Shown here: one piece after another, positions 1-6,363 of the stretch
Position numbering within the stretch: the first letter of the stretch is position 1
Layout: every line of letters begins with the position of its first letter
Assembly: GCA_002427975.1 (NCBI GenBank)
Contig: DIZT01000158.1
Coordinates: forward strand, 1 to 9,996
Origin: Micrococcaceae bacterium UBA6021
GTDB taxonomy: Bacteria > Actinomycetota > Actinomycetes > Actinomycetales > Micrococcaceae
Reading direction: 5' to 3'
Length of the DNA: 9,996 bases
Position numbers and translations under genes: made by a program
The notes under the pieces: model-generated
What the model saw: only the letters and a program-made list of their open reading frames with translations
What the model was told of the DNA's origin: nothing
The model's database searches: none

Positions 1-1
1 G

Positions 2-142
2 GCCACTATGCGAGCCCTCCTGGCCGACGCGGCACATGGTTTTGCAGCCGTCCAGCTTGACCAACCGTATCTGCCCCGGCTCGCGTCATTCTCCGCAGAT
101 GTTCAGATCCAGAGCTCGGGGTCGTTGAACAGCATCTCGTAG
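2..142 (+). CDS. Possible 3' end of an unidentified gene entering from the left edge
   Basis: One frame stays open from the window edge to a TAG at 140-142 and encodes about 46 residues (beginning [14 protein letters not shown]). The rest of the gene lies outside the window. If real, it converges on cysE and overlaps the cysE 3' end by about 40 bp. The first part (alanine- and leucine-rich, helix-like) looks codable, but the last 13 or so codons lie inside cysE and look less natural. I do not recognise a family; the tail of an acetyltransferase-like protein is a guess only. The other two plus-strand frames close at about position 60 and about position 129, so none is clearly preferred. Confidence 0.25.
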   Translation, partial: ATMRALLADAAHGFAAVQLDQPYLPRLASFSADVQIQSSGSLNSIS

Positions 143-678
143 GGGTCCTCACCCTTGTTCGGGAATCGAATCGTGGCGGGAACGCCAACCGCGACCGCTC
201 CTGCCGGGATGTCTTTGACGACAACAGAGTTCGCACCGATCTGCACCCTGTCCCCGACATGGACCGGACCGAGAATGCGGGCTCCCGCCCCGATCGTGAC
301 GTTGTTGCCGATGGTCGGGTGACGCTTGACCCTCTTCATCGAACGACCGCCGAGTGTGACGCCGTGATAGATCAACACGTCATCGCCGACCTCGGCGGTC
401 TCGCCGATGACCACACCCATGCCGTGGTCGATAAAGAACCGCCGGCCGATCGTGGCGCCGGGATGGATCTCGATCCCGGTCAGGAAACGGCCCAGCTGCG
501 ACACCAGCCGCGCCGGAAACCGCAGCCCCGGGTTTTGCCACATCCGGTGCGTCAGCCGGTGGATCCAGATGGCGTGCAGCCCCGAATAGGCGAAAAAGTT
601 CTCAAAAGAACCTCGAGCCGCCGGGTCGTGTGACCGGGCGGCGTCGAGGTCTTCCTTCAGTCTTGCGAAAAAGCCCAC
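103..678 (-). CDS. cysE: Serine O-acetyltransferase CysE
   Basis: Transfers acetyl from acetyl-CoA to L-serine, giving O-acetylserine, the first committed step of cysteine synthesis in the cytoplasm. The 191-residue product is the short Bacillus-like form without the long N-terminal helical domain of E. coli CysE. Residues 1-67 are helical, and residues 70-170 form a left-handed beta-helix of hexapeptide repeats. Conserved signatures are IHPGA (71-75), [11 protein letters not shown] (83-93) and the GVTLGG turn (106-111). By alignment from memory with E. coli CysE, His85 is the catalytic His158 and His120 (in RHP) is His193. Glu70 sits where E. coli has Asp143, as in other short CysEs. The protein ends in Ile (ELWI), the residue that docks into CysK in cysteine synthase complexes. 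The start is GTG at 678, with a weak AGAAAG ribosome site. It lies 39 nt after cysK, so the two are probably co-transcribed. Confidence 0.96.
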   Translation of the reverse strand: MGFFARLKEDLDAARSHDPAARGSFENFFAYSGLHAIWIHRLTHRMWQNPGLRFPARLVSQLGRFLTGIEIHPGATIGRRFFIDHGMGVVIGETAEVGDDVLIYHGVTLGGRSMKRVKRHPTIGNNVTIGAGARILGPVHVGDRVQIGANSVVVKDIPAGAVAVGVPATIRFPNKGEDPYEMLFNDPELWI

Positions 679-717
679 AAAATTCTTTCTACAGGAAACG
701 GGGCGACAACGGGCTGA

Positions 718-1653
718 TCAGCCGCGGATGTCGTCATAGAGCACGGTGGAGATGTAACGCTCACCGAAGTCGCAGACGACGGCGACGATCAGTTTGCCGG
801 CATTCTCCGGACGCTTGGCCAGTTCCAGGGCGCCCCAGACGATGGCGCCGGAGGAGATGCCACCCAGAATACCTTCCTTGACGCCGAGTTCACGGGCGAC
901 GCGTACGGAATCCTCCAGGGTGGCGTCCAGGACTTCGTCGTAGACGTTGGTGTCCAGGATTTCGGGGATGAAGTTCGCACCGATGCCCTGGATCTTGTGC
1001 GGCCCGGGAGCGCCGCCGTTCAGGATGGCGGAGTCTTTCGGTTCGATGGCAACAATCTGAACCTCAGGCTTGCGCTCCTTCAGGACCTGCCCGACGCCGG
1101 TGATGGTTCCGCCGGTGCCGATGCCGGAGACAAAGATGTCCACCTTGCCGTCGGTGTCGGACCAGATTTCCTCAGCCGTGGTTTCACGGTGGATCTGCGG
1201 GTTGGCCTCGTTGGCGAACTGCTGGGCCCAGATGGAGTTCTCCGTGTTGGCCACGATCTCCTGGGCCTTCTCCACCGCGCCGCGCATGCCCTCGGAACCC
1301 GGGGTCAGTACAATTTCGGCACCGAACGCACGGAGCATAACGCGGCGCTCCGTGGACATGGTTTCCGGCATGGTCAGGATGACCTTGTAACCGCGGGCTG
1401 CGCCCACCATGGCCAGGGCGATGCCGGTGTTGCCGGACGTACCTTCAACGATGGTTCCACCGGGCTGGAGCGCGCCGGACTTCTCGGCGGCGTCCACGAT
1501 GGCCACACCGATACGGTCCTTGATACTGTTGGCCGGGTTGTAGAACTCAAGCTTGACAGCCACAGTGGCACCCAGGCCTTCGCTCAGCCGGTTCAGGCGG
1601 ACCAGCGGAGTGCCGCCGACCAACTGCGTTACATCGTCATAGATCCGTGCCAT
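718..1653 (-). CDS. cysK: Cysteine synthase A (O-acetylserine sulfhydrylase), CysK
   Basis: PLP enzyme that replaces the acetyl group of O-acetylserine with sulfide to form L-cysteine. The 311-residue protein (starting [10 protein letters not shown]) has the usual CysK length. The PLP lysine is Lys45 in NPANSIKDR (39-47). The substrate loop TSGNTG lies at 72-77, the phosphate-binding GIGTGGT at 178-184, and GGISSGA at 264-270 with the PLP-nitrogen serine. The ATG at 1653 was chosen because family members begin MARIYxxxTxLVGxTPLVRL; the frame also has a TTG at 1674 that would add seven non-conserved residues. The upstream 65 nt to msrA contains short inverted repeats but no clear terminator, so partial read-through from msrA is possible. 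cysE follows on the same strand 39 nt after the stop. Regulation by cysteine is expected but no operator is certain. Confidence 0.97.
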   Translation of the reverse strand: MARIYDDVTQLVGGTPLVRLNRLSEGLGATVAVKLEFYNPANSIKDRIGVAIVDAAEKSGALQPGGTIVEGTSGNTGIALAMVGAARGYKVILTMPETMSTERRVMLRAFGAEIVLTPGSEGMRGAVEKAQEIVANTENSIWAQQFANEANPQIHRETTAEEIWSDTDGKVDIFVSGIGTGGTITGVGQVLKERKPEVQIVAIEPKDSAILNGGAPGPHKIQGIGANFIPEILDTNVYDEVLDATLEDSVRVARELGVKEGILGGISSGAIVWGALELAKRPENAGKLIVAVVCDFGERYISTVLYDDIRG

Positions 1654-1655
1654 GT

Positions 1656-1669
1656 AGATATGCCTATCT
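1656..1669 (-). promoter_or_regulatory. Short inverted repeat just before the cysK start
   Basis: On the minus strand AGATA-GGCA-TATCT ends two nucleotides before the cysK ATG. It is a 5-bp perfect repeat whose 4-nt spacer carries the only AGG near the start. It could be a weak translational hairpin or half of an operator. The arms are short and AT-rich, so chance is a real possibility. No match to a named cysteine-regulator site is claimed. Confidence 0.25.
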
Positions 1670-1689
1670 CTCAAGAGTGAATACTGAGG

Positions 1690-1717
1690 TCAGCCTAACG
1701 ATGGCTGAGCGGCCGCT
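1690..1717. repeat. Inverted repeats between msrA and cysK
   Basis: TCAGCC (1690-1695) and GGCTGA (1703-1708) form a 6-bp stem with a 7-nt loop. It abuts the 10-bp palindrome AGCGGCCGCT (1708-1717). Neither is followed by a T-run on the minus strand, so neither is a standard intrinsic terminator. They may limit read-through from msrA or bind a regulator. This is sequence observation only. Confidence 0.3.
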
Positions 1718-1718
1718 G

Positions 1719-2243
1719 CTAAGCATTAAGCCATGCAGAGTAATATTTCCTGGCCTTGGCCAGCTTGGGATTGATGATCACCTGGCAGTAACCCTGCTCG
1801 GGATACTTGGCGTAGTAGTCCTGATGGAAGTCTTCCGCCACGTGGAAGCGTGGCAGCCGGCTGACCTCGGTCACGATCGGGTGCGACCACAGTGCCTGGT
1901 TCCGATCTATGGCCTCCTCGAAGAGGATCTTCTCCTCGGTGGTTTCATAGAACATGGACGAACGGTACTGCGTGCCCACGTCGTAGCCCTGGCGGTTAAG
2001 CGTGGTGGGATCGTGCAGCGCGAAGAACATGTCCAGGATGACCTCGGCCGGAATCACGGCCTCGTCAAAGGTGACCGCCACTACCTCAGCGTGGCCCGTG
2101 GTCCCGCCGCAGACGGAGTAGTAGTCCGGCTGGGGGTCGTGGCCGCCCGTATAGCCGGAAATCACCGAGGTGACGCCCTTGGTTTTCTGGTAGACAGCGT
2201 CAAGGCACCAGAAGCAGCCCCCGCCAAGAACAAAAGTTTTCAT
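1719..2243 (-). CDS. msrA: Peptide-methionine (S)-S-oxide reductase MsrA
   Basis: Reduces methionine-S-sulfoxide in proteins and free methionine, using thiols from thioredoxin. The 174-residue protein has the catalytic motif GGCFWC (8-13), with nucleophile Cys10. Counting from E. coli MsrA, Glu53 in GHAEVV and Asp88 in QGYDVGTQYRS match its catalytic Glu94 and Asp129. HDPTT (77-81) and the HQDYY segment (140-144) are also typical. Cys153 in GYCQ is the likely resolving cysteine; Cys13 and Cys45 are extra. The ATG at 2243 was chosen because a GAAGAG ribosome site lies a few bases upstream and the family starts at this point; the open frame continues 24 codons upstream to 2315 without homologous sequence. 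It diverges from the Nif3-family gene across about 100 bp and lies upstream of cysK. Confidence 0.96.
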   Translation of the reverse strand: MKTFVLGGGCFWCLDAVYQKTKGVTSVISGYTGGHDPQPDYYSVCGGTTGHAEVVAVTFDEAVIPAEVILDMFFALHDPTTLNRQGYDVGTQYRSSMFYETTEEKILFEEAIDRNQALWSHPIVTEVSRLPRFHVAEDFHQDYYAKYPEQGYCQVIINPKLAKARKYYSAWLNA

Positions 2244-2342
2244 GATCTCTTCAATGGTTGAGGGCGCCGGATGATTCCCTGACCACCCTACGAGACTTTG
2301 AAGGATGCCGGGCAAAGGACCGGATGGGGTAAAACTGAGACT

Positions 2343-3272
2343 ATGGAATCAGCAGACAGCGGCGTTACAGATGCTGACAGGCACGACGACGGCAGCGAAC
2401 GCCCGGACGATGCACCGGTTGGGGGTGCGGCTGCTCCCACATTAGGCCAGGTGCTGCTGGCAGTAGAGGAACTCTGGCCCGAGTCACTGGCCGAAAACTG
2501 GGACGAAGTGGGGCTCGTGGCCGGCCATCCCTCAGCACCCGTCACCAGGGTGATGTTCGCCGTGGATCCAACACTTACGGTCATCGAGGAAGCCATCGAA
2601 TGGGGAGCCGAGCTGCTCATTACCCATCACCCTCTGCTCCTCAAAGGCGTCACGTCCGTGGCGGCGACTACCGCCAAAGGGCAGGCCATCCACCGGCTCA
2701 TCGAGTCTGGAACCGCCCTGCTGACCGTCCACACCAACGGTGATTCCGCCGTCGGGGGCGTTTCCGATGTCCTGGCTGATGCGTTGGGGCTGGAAGGCGT
2801 GGTCCCGCTGACAGTGGCCCCGAACGGCCTGCCCGAAGAAGGCATCGGCCGCGTGGGTGTCCTGGCTGACGTGATGAGCCTGGGCGATTTCGCGGCCCGC
2901 GTGTTCGGCATCCTCCCGTCCGTCGCCGGGGGAGTCCGCGTATCCGGGGATAAGGACGGGCTGGTGCGGCGCATAGCGGTGTGCGGCGGCGCGGGGGATT
3001 CCCTGTTCAATGAGGTACGGGCCAACAACGCCGACGTCTATGTCACCGCTGACCTTCGCCACCATCCAGCGTCCGAAGCCCGCGAAGCGGCAGTCAATGG
3101 CCGGCCGTACCTGATTGACGTCTCGCACTTCGCAAGCGAGTGGTTATGGCTTCCCGCCGCGGCATCTGCGCTGGGCAACGTGCTCGCCGACCAGGGCCAC
3201 GACGTCGAGATCCAGGTAAGCACCACCAACAGCGATCCGTGGGACTTCATTCTGACTCCGGGCGGGGACTAG
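2343..3272 (+). CDS. Nif3-like dinuclear metal-centre protein (YbgI/YqfO family)
   Basis: Member of the NIF3/DUF34 family, toroidal hexamers with two metal ions per subunit. Older annotation calls them GTP cyclohydrolase 1 type 2 homologs, but the substrate is unsettled. In the 309 residues, positions 1-32 are an acidic, poorly conserved leader. The family signatures follow: NWDEVGLVAG (52-61), ITHHPLL (93-99, metal-binding His95/His96), VHTNGDSAVGGVSD (129-142, metal-binding Asp134), TADLRHH (235-241) and SHFASEW (261-267, metal-binding His262/Glu266). The insert at about 155-205 is much shorter than in the long YqfO type. The ATG at 2343 is preferred over an in-frame TTG at 2298; neither has a strong ribosome site. 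The COG1579 gene follows after 62 bp, a neighbour pair seen in many actinobacteria, so a shared transcript is likely. Confidence 0.93.
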   Translation: MESADSGVTDADRHDDGSERPDDAPVGGAAAPTLGQVLLAVEELWPESLAENWDEVGLVAGHPSAPVTRVMFAVDPTLTVIEEAIEWGAELLITHHPLLLKGVTSVAATTAKGQAIHRLIESGTALLTVHTNGDSAVGGVSDVLADALGLEGVVPLTVAPNGLPEEGIGRVGVLADVMSLGDFAARVFGILPSVAGGVRVSGDKDGLVRRIAVCGGAGDSLFNEVRANNADVYVTADLRHHPASEAREAAVNGRPYLIDVSHFASEWLWLPAAASALGNVLADQGHDVEIQVSTTNSDPWDFILTPGGD

Positions 3273-3323
3273 AGTCTATAGAGCGTCCGCTGGGCGTCCG
3301 GCTCCGGCCGGCAGGGATCAAAC

Positions 3324-3329
3324 GGAGGT
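3324..3329 (+). promoter_or_regulatory. Strong ribosome binding site fixing a TTG start
   Basis: GGAGGT stands five bases before the TTG at 3335. This near-perfect Shine-Dalgarno sequence decides the non-ATG start of the COG1579 gene. Confidence 0.85.
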
Positions 3330-3334
3330 AGCAG

Positions 3335-4090
3335 TTGGCTAAGGCAGCACCGGCGGAACAGTTGAAGTTGCTCGAACTGCAGGGGCTGGACGCAAAGCTC
3401 AAGTCCCTGTCCAACCGCCGCCGCGCCCTGGAAACCGATCCCCGGATCGAGGACCTGCAATCCGCCTTGTCCGTCGCCAACGGTGAACTCGGCTCCGCCA
3501 AGGTGGCCGTCCATGACGCCGAAGCCGCGCTGAAGCGGGCCGAAGCCGACGTCGAACAAGTCGCCTCCCGCATCGAACGCGATGAGGCCAGGCTCAACAG
3601 CGGGACGGGGCTTTCGAAGGACCTCGTGGCCCTGCAGAAGGATATTGCCTCCCTCAACAAGCGCCGCTCCGACCTTGAAGACGTGGAGCTGGAAGTGATG
3701 GAACGCCTGGATTCGCTGCGCGGGCGGCAGGCTGCCCAGCAGCTCATCGTGGACGACATCCAGGGCTCGTTCGGCGGCATCCGCGCCGAACTCGATGAAG
3801 CCCTGGCCGAAGTGGCCGCTGAAGCGACCGTCGTCCGCGGCAGGCGTGCCGAATTCGCTGAAGGACTCGACGCCGGGATGCTGGCCATCTATGAAAAGAC
3901 CCTCGCCAAGCGGGGAGTGGGCGCCGCCCGGTTGTTCCACGGAACCTCTGAGGCCTCCGGCATGAAGCTGAGCCCCGGCGACCTGGCCGAGATCAAGGCC
4001 GCCGCTGAGGACGACATCGTATTCTGCCCGGATTCCGGTGCCATCCTGGTGCGCTCCGCCGAGTGGAACACGCCTTCCCCAAGTAACTAG
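3335..4090 (+). CDS. COG1579-type coiled-coil protein with degenerate zinc ribbon
   Basis: 251 residues, TTG start. Residues 8-175 are almost entirely charged heptad-like helix (for example RIERDEARLNSGTGLSKDL), predicted to form a long antiparallel coiled coil as in COG1579 proteins, a conserved actinobacterial family of unknown role thought to bind nucleic acid. The C-terminal part (190-245) keeps the family layout: EKTLAKRGVGAARL, then a turn, LSPGDLAEIKAA, and FCPDSGAILVR. In the usual ribbon four cysteines bind zinc in two CxxC pairs. Here the first pair is absent (LFHGTSEASG) and the second is CPDSG, with Cys231 the only cysteine of the whole protein. The ribbon can hardly bind zinc in the standard way, though His202 might contribute. 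It follows the Nif3 gene by 62 bp and is probably co-transcribed with it. It ends immediately before a strong hairpin. Confidence 0.88.
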   Translation: MAKAAPAEQLKLLELQGLDAKLKSLSNRRRALETDPRIEDLQSALSVANGELGSAKVAVHDAEAALKRAEADVEQVASRIERDEARLNSGTGLSKDLVALQKDIASLNKRRSDLEDVELEVMERLDSLRGRQAAQQLIVDDIQGSFGGIRAELDEALAEVAAEATVVRGRRAEFAEGLDAGMLAIYEKTLAKRGVGAARLFHGTSEASGMKLSPGDLAEIKAAAEDDIVFCPDSGAILVRSAEWNTPSPSN

Positions 4091-4131
4091 CATTTAACGT
4101 CGTGAAAATCGCGAATGACGACGTTAAATGC
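4090..4131. terminator. AT-rich 14-bp hairpin between convergent genes (likely bidirectional terminator)
   Basis: GCATTTAACGTCGT (4090-4103) is perfectly complementary to ACGACGTTAAATGC (4118-4131), with a 14-nt loop that contains the small palindrome TCGCGA. It sits exactly between the stops of two convergent genes. The outer arm is AT-rich, giving A- and T-rich flanks on both strands, but there is no separate T-run. A bidirectional terminator is the simplest reading. It could also be one copy of a dispersed palindromic repeat. Confidence 0.7.
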
Positions 4132-4134
4132 GAC

Positions 4135-4899
4135 CTAGTTGGGGAGGATGATGTTCAGGGCGTGCGGTTTCCGCGCTGAACCATCAACCAACTCCGCATC
4201 CCATTGTTCGCGCGTTGCCTTCAGCAGTTGCGCCGGGGTCTGCGGGGGGGTGCCGCGGCGGGCCAGCAGATGCCGGGCCAGTTCACCCCGGGTGTGCTTG
4301 GCGAAGTGGCTAACTACCTTGCGGACGCCGTTCACCTCGGTGAATACGTTCACGGACACGGTGGTCAGCGGCGGCGGTGCCCATGCGGCCGCATACGTGC
4401 TGGAGCGGCAGTCCACGAGCAGATGCCCGGACACCGACACCATGAGGGCCGCCGAAAGCTGTGGCTTCCAGAATGAGGCGAGGCGGCCGACGTCGGGCAG
4501 TGCCGTTCCCATCGACAGCCGGTAGGCGGGCACCCGGTCAGCGAAGCGGATGGCACCCCACAGCGCGGAAATCACCAGCACCGAGTCATCGGCCTTCCGG
4601 CGCTGCACCGGCGTCAGGGTTTTGTAACCGAGGGCGTCGTACAGGACGCCCGAATAGATCTGGTGCGCAGGGGCCGCCGGTTCGGCGTGGAGCCGGGTGT
4701 TGCGGTCGACGTCGTCCTGCAGCGAGGCGCCCACGCCCAGCAGTGCGAGGGCATTCTCATGGGCACTGACTGTCCCCAGTGCCTCGAGGACTTTGGCCCG
4801 GTAGGTGTTGAGTTCCGGAAAACTCAGTGAAGGCCAGTCGACGGCGGATCCCCGGACTGCGGGGGTCTTGCCTTCGGAGGGGGGAAGCAGAATCAGCAC
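4135..4899 (-). CDS. yaaA: YaaA-family peroxide stress protein (DUF328/UPF0246)
   Basis: YaaA lowers intracellular free iron and limits DNA damage during hydrogen peroxide stress in E. coli; the fold binds DNA. The 254-residue product matches the family length (E. coli 258). Signatures are LLPPSEGK (4-11), IYSGVLYDALGY (81-92), ISALWGAIRFAD (110-121), PAYRLSMGTALP (124-135), SFWKP (142-146), DCRSSTYAAAW (163-173) and SHFAKHTRGELAR (197-209). The start is GTG at 4899, with no ribosome site upstream. Instead TAAGAT ends seven bases before it, which suggests a leaderless transcript. The SPFH gene lies upstream on the same strand with a 52-nt gap; the genes could also be partly co-transcribed. 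Its 3' end meets the hairpin that closes the COG1579 gene. Confidence 0.94.
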   Translation of the reverse strand: MLILLPPSEGKTPAVRGSAVDWPSLSFPELNTYRAKVLEALGTVSAHENALALLGVGASLQDDVDRNTRLHAEPAAPAHQIYSGVLYDALGYKTLTPVQRRKADDSVLVISALWGAIRFADRVPAYRLSMGTALPDVGRLASFWKPQLSAALMVSVSGHLLVDCRSSTYAAAWAPPPLTTVSVNVFTEVNGVRKVVSHFAKHTRGELARHLLARRGTPPQTPAQLLKATREQWDAELVDGSARKPHALNIILPN

Positions 4900-4905
4900 C
4901 GTACG

Positions 4906-4911
4906 ATCTTA
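4906..4911 (-). promoter_or_regulatory. Putative -10 box for leaderless yaaA transcript
   Basis: TAAGAT on the minus strand is followed by six bases and then the GTG start codon, placing transcription start at or next to the start codon. There is no Shine-Dalgarno sequence before this GTG, which fits leaderless translation common in actinobacteria. No convincing -35 box is visible. Confidence 0.5.
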
Positions 4912-4951
4912 CCGGTCATGGACGTGGAGGCTCCGGACACAGATGCGCAGC

Positions 4952-5767
4952 TCAGGCCGCCTTGACCGGAGGCTTGGCGGCGGCAACTGTGGCCGCCTGG
5001 TTCTCGCGGGCGAGGAAGGCGGACAGTTCGCCGATGGTGCTCATCAAGGGCGCGGGGAAGACAACCGTGGAGTTCTTGTCCACGGAGATCTCCACCAGGG
5101 ACTGCAAATTTCGCAGCTGCAGGGCAAGCGGGTGGGCCATCATGGTGTCCGAAGCGTCGCCGAGGGCAGCTGCCGCGATGGCTTCGCCTTCCGCGGCGAT
5201 GATCTTCGCCCTCTTCTCCCGCTCGGCCTCGGCCTGACGGGCCATGGCACGCTTCATGCTGTCGGGAAGTTGGATGTCCTTAAGCTCCACCATCACCACC
5301 TCGACGCCCCAGGCGAGGGTCAGCTGATCCAGAATTTCCCGGATGTCGCGGTTGATGCGCTCGGTTTCAGACAGCGTCTGATCCAGGCTGTGACGGCCCA
5401 CCACCTTCCTCAGCGTGGTCTGGGCGATCTGGTCGATTGCTGCTACGACATTCTCAATCGCCACGACGGATTTCACGGCGTCGACCACGCGGTAGTAGGC
5501 CACCGCTGAGATGTCGACGCTCACGTTGTCCTGGGTGATGATGCCCTGCGACTGGATTGGCATTGTCACGATCCGCAGGCTGACCAGCGGAAGACGGTCA
5601 ATGACGGGAATGATGAACCGCAGCCCCGGCATCCTGACGCCAATGACCCTGCCCAGCCGGAAGAGCACGCCCTGCTCATACTGCCGCACGATGCGGATCG
5701 ACATCTTCAGCAAGATGAGCAGCAGCACTGCGACGGCGATGGCGGTGTACATAGTGGTGGGGTCCAT
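4952..5767 (-). CDS. SPFH/band 7 (slipin, stomatin-like) membrane protein
   Basis: 271 residues. An N-terminal membrane segment (about 7-21, YTAIAVAVLLLILLK) is followed by the SPFH domain (about 24-190), opening with RIVRQYEQGVLFRLGRV and containing the slipin-like GIITQDNVSVDISAVAYYRV stretch (75-94). A charged helix (170-194, RQAEAEREKRAKIIAAEGE) promotes oligomer formation, then an alanine-rich tail. Such proteins form scaffolds at the inner face of the membrane and are linked to membrane microdomains and protease control; the partner here is unknown. No NfeD gene, the frequent partner, is adjacent. The ATG at 5767 is fixed by AAAAGGAGG eight bases upstream. The same frame stays open much further upstream, through the antisense of rnpB, but that extension is not protein-like. 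Confidence 0.94.
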   Translation of the reverse strand: MDPTTMYTAIAVAVLLLILLKMSIRIVRQYEQGVLFRLGRVIGVRMPGLRFIIPVIDRLPLVSLRIVTMPIQSQGIITQDNVSVDISAVAYYRVVDAVKSVVAIENVVAAIDQIAQTTLRKVVGRHSLDQTLSETERINRDIREILDQLTLAWGVEVVMVELKDIQLPDSMKRAMARQAEAEREKRAKIIAAEGEAIAAAALGDASDTMMAHPLALQLRNLQSLVEISVDKNSTVVFPAPLMSTIGELSAFLARENQAATVAAAKPPVKAA

Positions 5768-5775
5768 CAGGATCC

Positions 5776-5784
5776 CCTCCTTTT
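5776..5784 (-). promoter_or_regulatory. Strong ribosome binding site fixing the SPFH gene start
   Basis: AAAAGGAGG on the minus strand, eight bases before the ATG at 5767. It decides this start against the much longer open frame that reaches to 6481. Confidence 0.88.
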
Positions 5785-5871
5785 GCCTGAGTTGATCTTG
5801 TTCAATTGTCCCACCAAGGACTCGAAAAACCCCTGTCACCTGCTGCGGAACCGGGCAGCCGGGGTTGCCCG

Positions 5872-5877
5872 TAGAAT
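5872..5877 (+). promoter_or_regulatory. Putative -10 box of rnpB
   Basis: TAGAAT ends seven bases before the first bases of the P1 helix of RNase P RNA (about 5884), exactly the spacing expected for a -10 hexamer. No good -35 hexamer is visible, as is common for actinobacterial promoters. Confidence 0.6.
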
Positions 5878-5882
5878 GGGCT

Positions 5883-6274
5883 GCGGATGGGTTGACCAGG
5901 CGGCCGCGCGTCACGCAAGTGGCTCGAGGAACGTCCGGGCTCCGCAGGGCAGGGTGGTGGGTAACGCCCACTCGGGGTAACCCGCAGGCCAGTGCCACAG
6001 AGAACAGACCGCCTGCGCCTACCGGTGACGGACGGCAGCAGGTAAGGGTGAAACGGTGGTGTAAGAGACCACCAGCTTCCCGGGTGACCGGGAAGGCTAG
6101 GTAAACCCCACCCGGAGCAAGGCCAGACAGGACACGTTTGAGGGCTGCCCGCCCGAGTGTCCGGGTAGGCCGCTGGAGGGCGTCGGCAACGGCGTCCGTA
6201 GATGGATGGCCGCTACTCCCGCGCTGGTAACGGCACGGGAGCACAGAACCCGGCGTATCGGTCAACCCATCCAA
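5883..6274 (+). ncRNA. rnpB: RNase P RNA (bacterial type A)
   Basis: Catalytic RNA of RNase P, which trims the 5' leader of precursor tRNAs. The two ends pair perfectly to form P1: GGATGGGTTGAC (5885-5896) with GTCAACCCATCC (6261-6272). The universal core CR-I is present at 5926-5943 (GAGGAACGTCCGGGCTCC), the CACAGAGAACAGACCGCC block at 5997-6014, the GGTAAGGGTGAAACGGTG segment near 6041-6058, and the 3' core ACAGAACCCGGCGTATCGG at 6243-6261. Together these give a full-length RNA of about 390 nt, normal for actinobacteria. The exact ends are inferred from P1. It diverges from the SPFH gene and lies upstream of gapB. The antisense strand happens to be free of stop codons in one frame. Confidence 0.97.
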
Positions 6275-6292
6275 CCAATTCCTCAGCCGGGA

Positions 6293-6343
6293 AGCCCCGC
6301 GCATGTGAGTGATTTCACGCTGCCGGCGGCGGTCCGCGGGGCT
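6293..6343 (+). repeat. Long-loop hairpin downstream of rnpB
   Basis: AGCCCCGCG (6293-6301) pairs with CGCGGGGCT (6335-6343), a perfect 9-bp GC-rich stem around a 33-nt loop that itself contains GTGA/TCAC. No T-run follows. It may stabilise or delimit the 3' trailer of the rnpB precursor. Confidence 0.45.
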
Positions 6344-6352
6344 GCTCCAGCC

Positions 6353-6358
6353 TAGAAT
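6353..6358 (+). promoter_or_regulatory. Putative -10 box upstream of gapB
   Basis: TAGAAT, in the same eight-base context (TAGAATGG) as the rnpB -10 box, predicts transcription start near 6364-6366. That would give gapB a leader of about 175 nt. No clear -35 box is seen, so this is tentative. Confidence 0.45.
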
Positions 6359-6363
6359 GGAGA

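Noticed and set aside
1654..1674. An upstream TTG start for cysK adding seven residues
   Set aside because: The added residues are not part of the family, and the ATG at 1653 matches the conserved N-terminus.
997..1680. A 227-codon plus-strand frame opposite cysK
   Set aside because: Shadow of cysK; no protein family features and no ribosome site.
2298..2342. An upstream TTG start for the Nif3-family gene
   Set aside because: No better ribosome site than the ATG at 2343, and the extra 15 residues are not conserved in type. Kept only as an alternative.
3269..4093. A 274-codon minus-strand frame opposite the COG1579 gene
   Set aside because: Shadow frame: the plus strand has a strong ribosome site, coiled-coil periodicity and family motifs, and the minus frame shows none.
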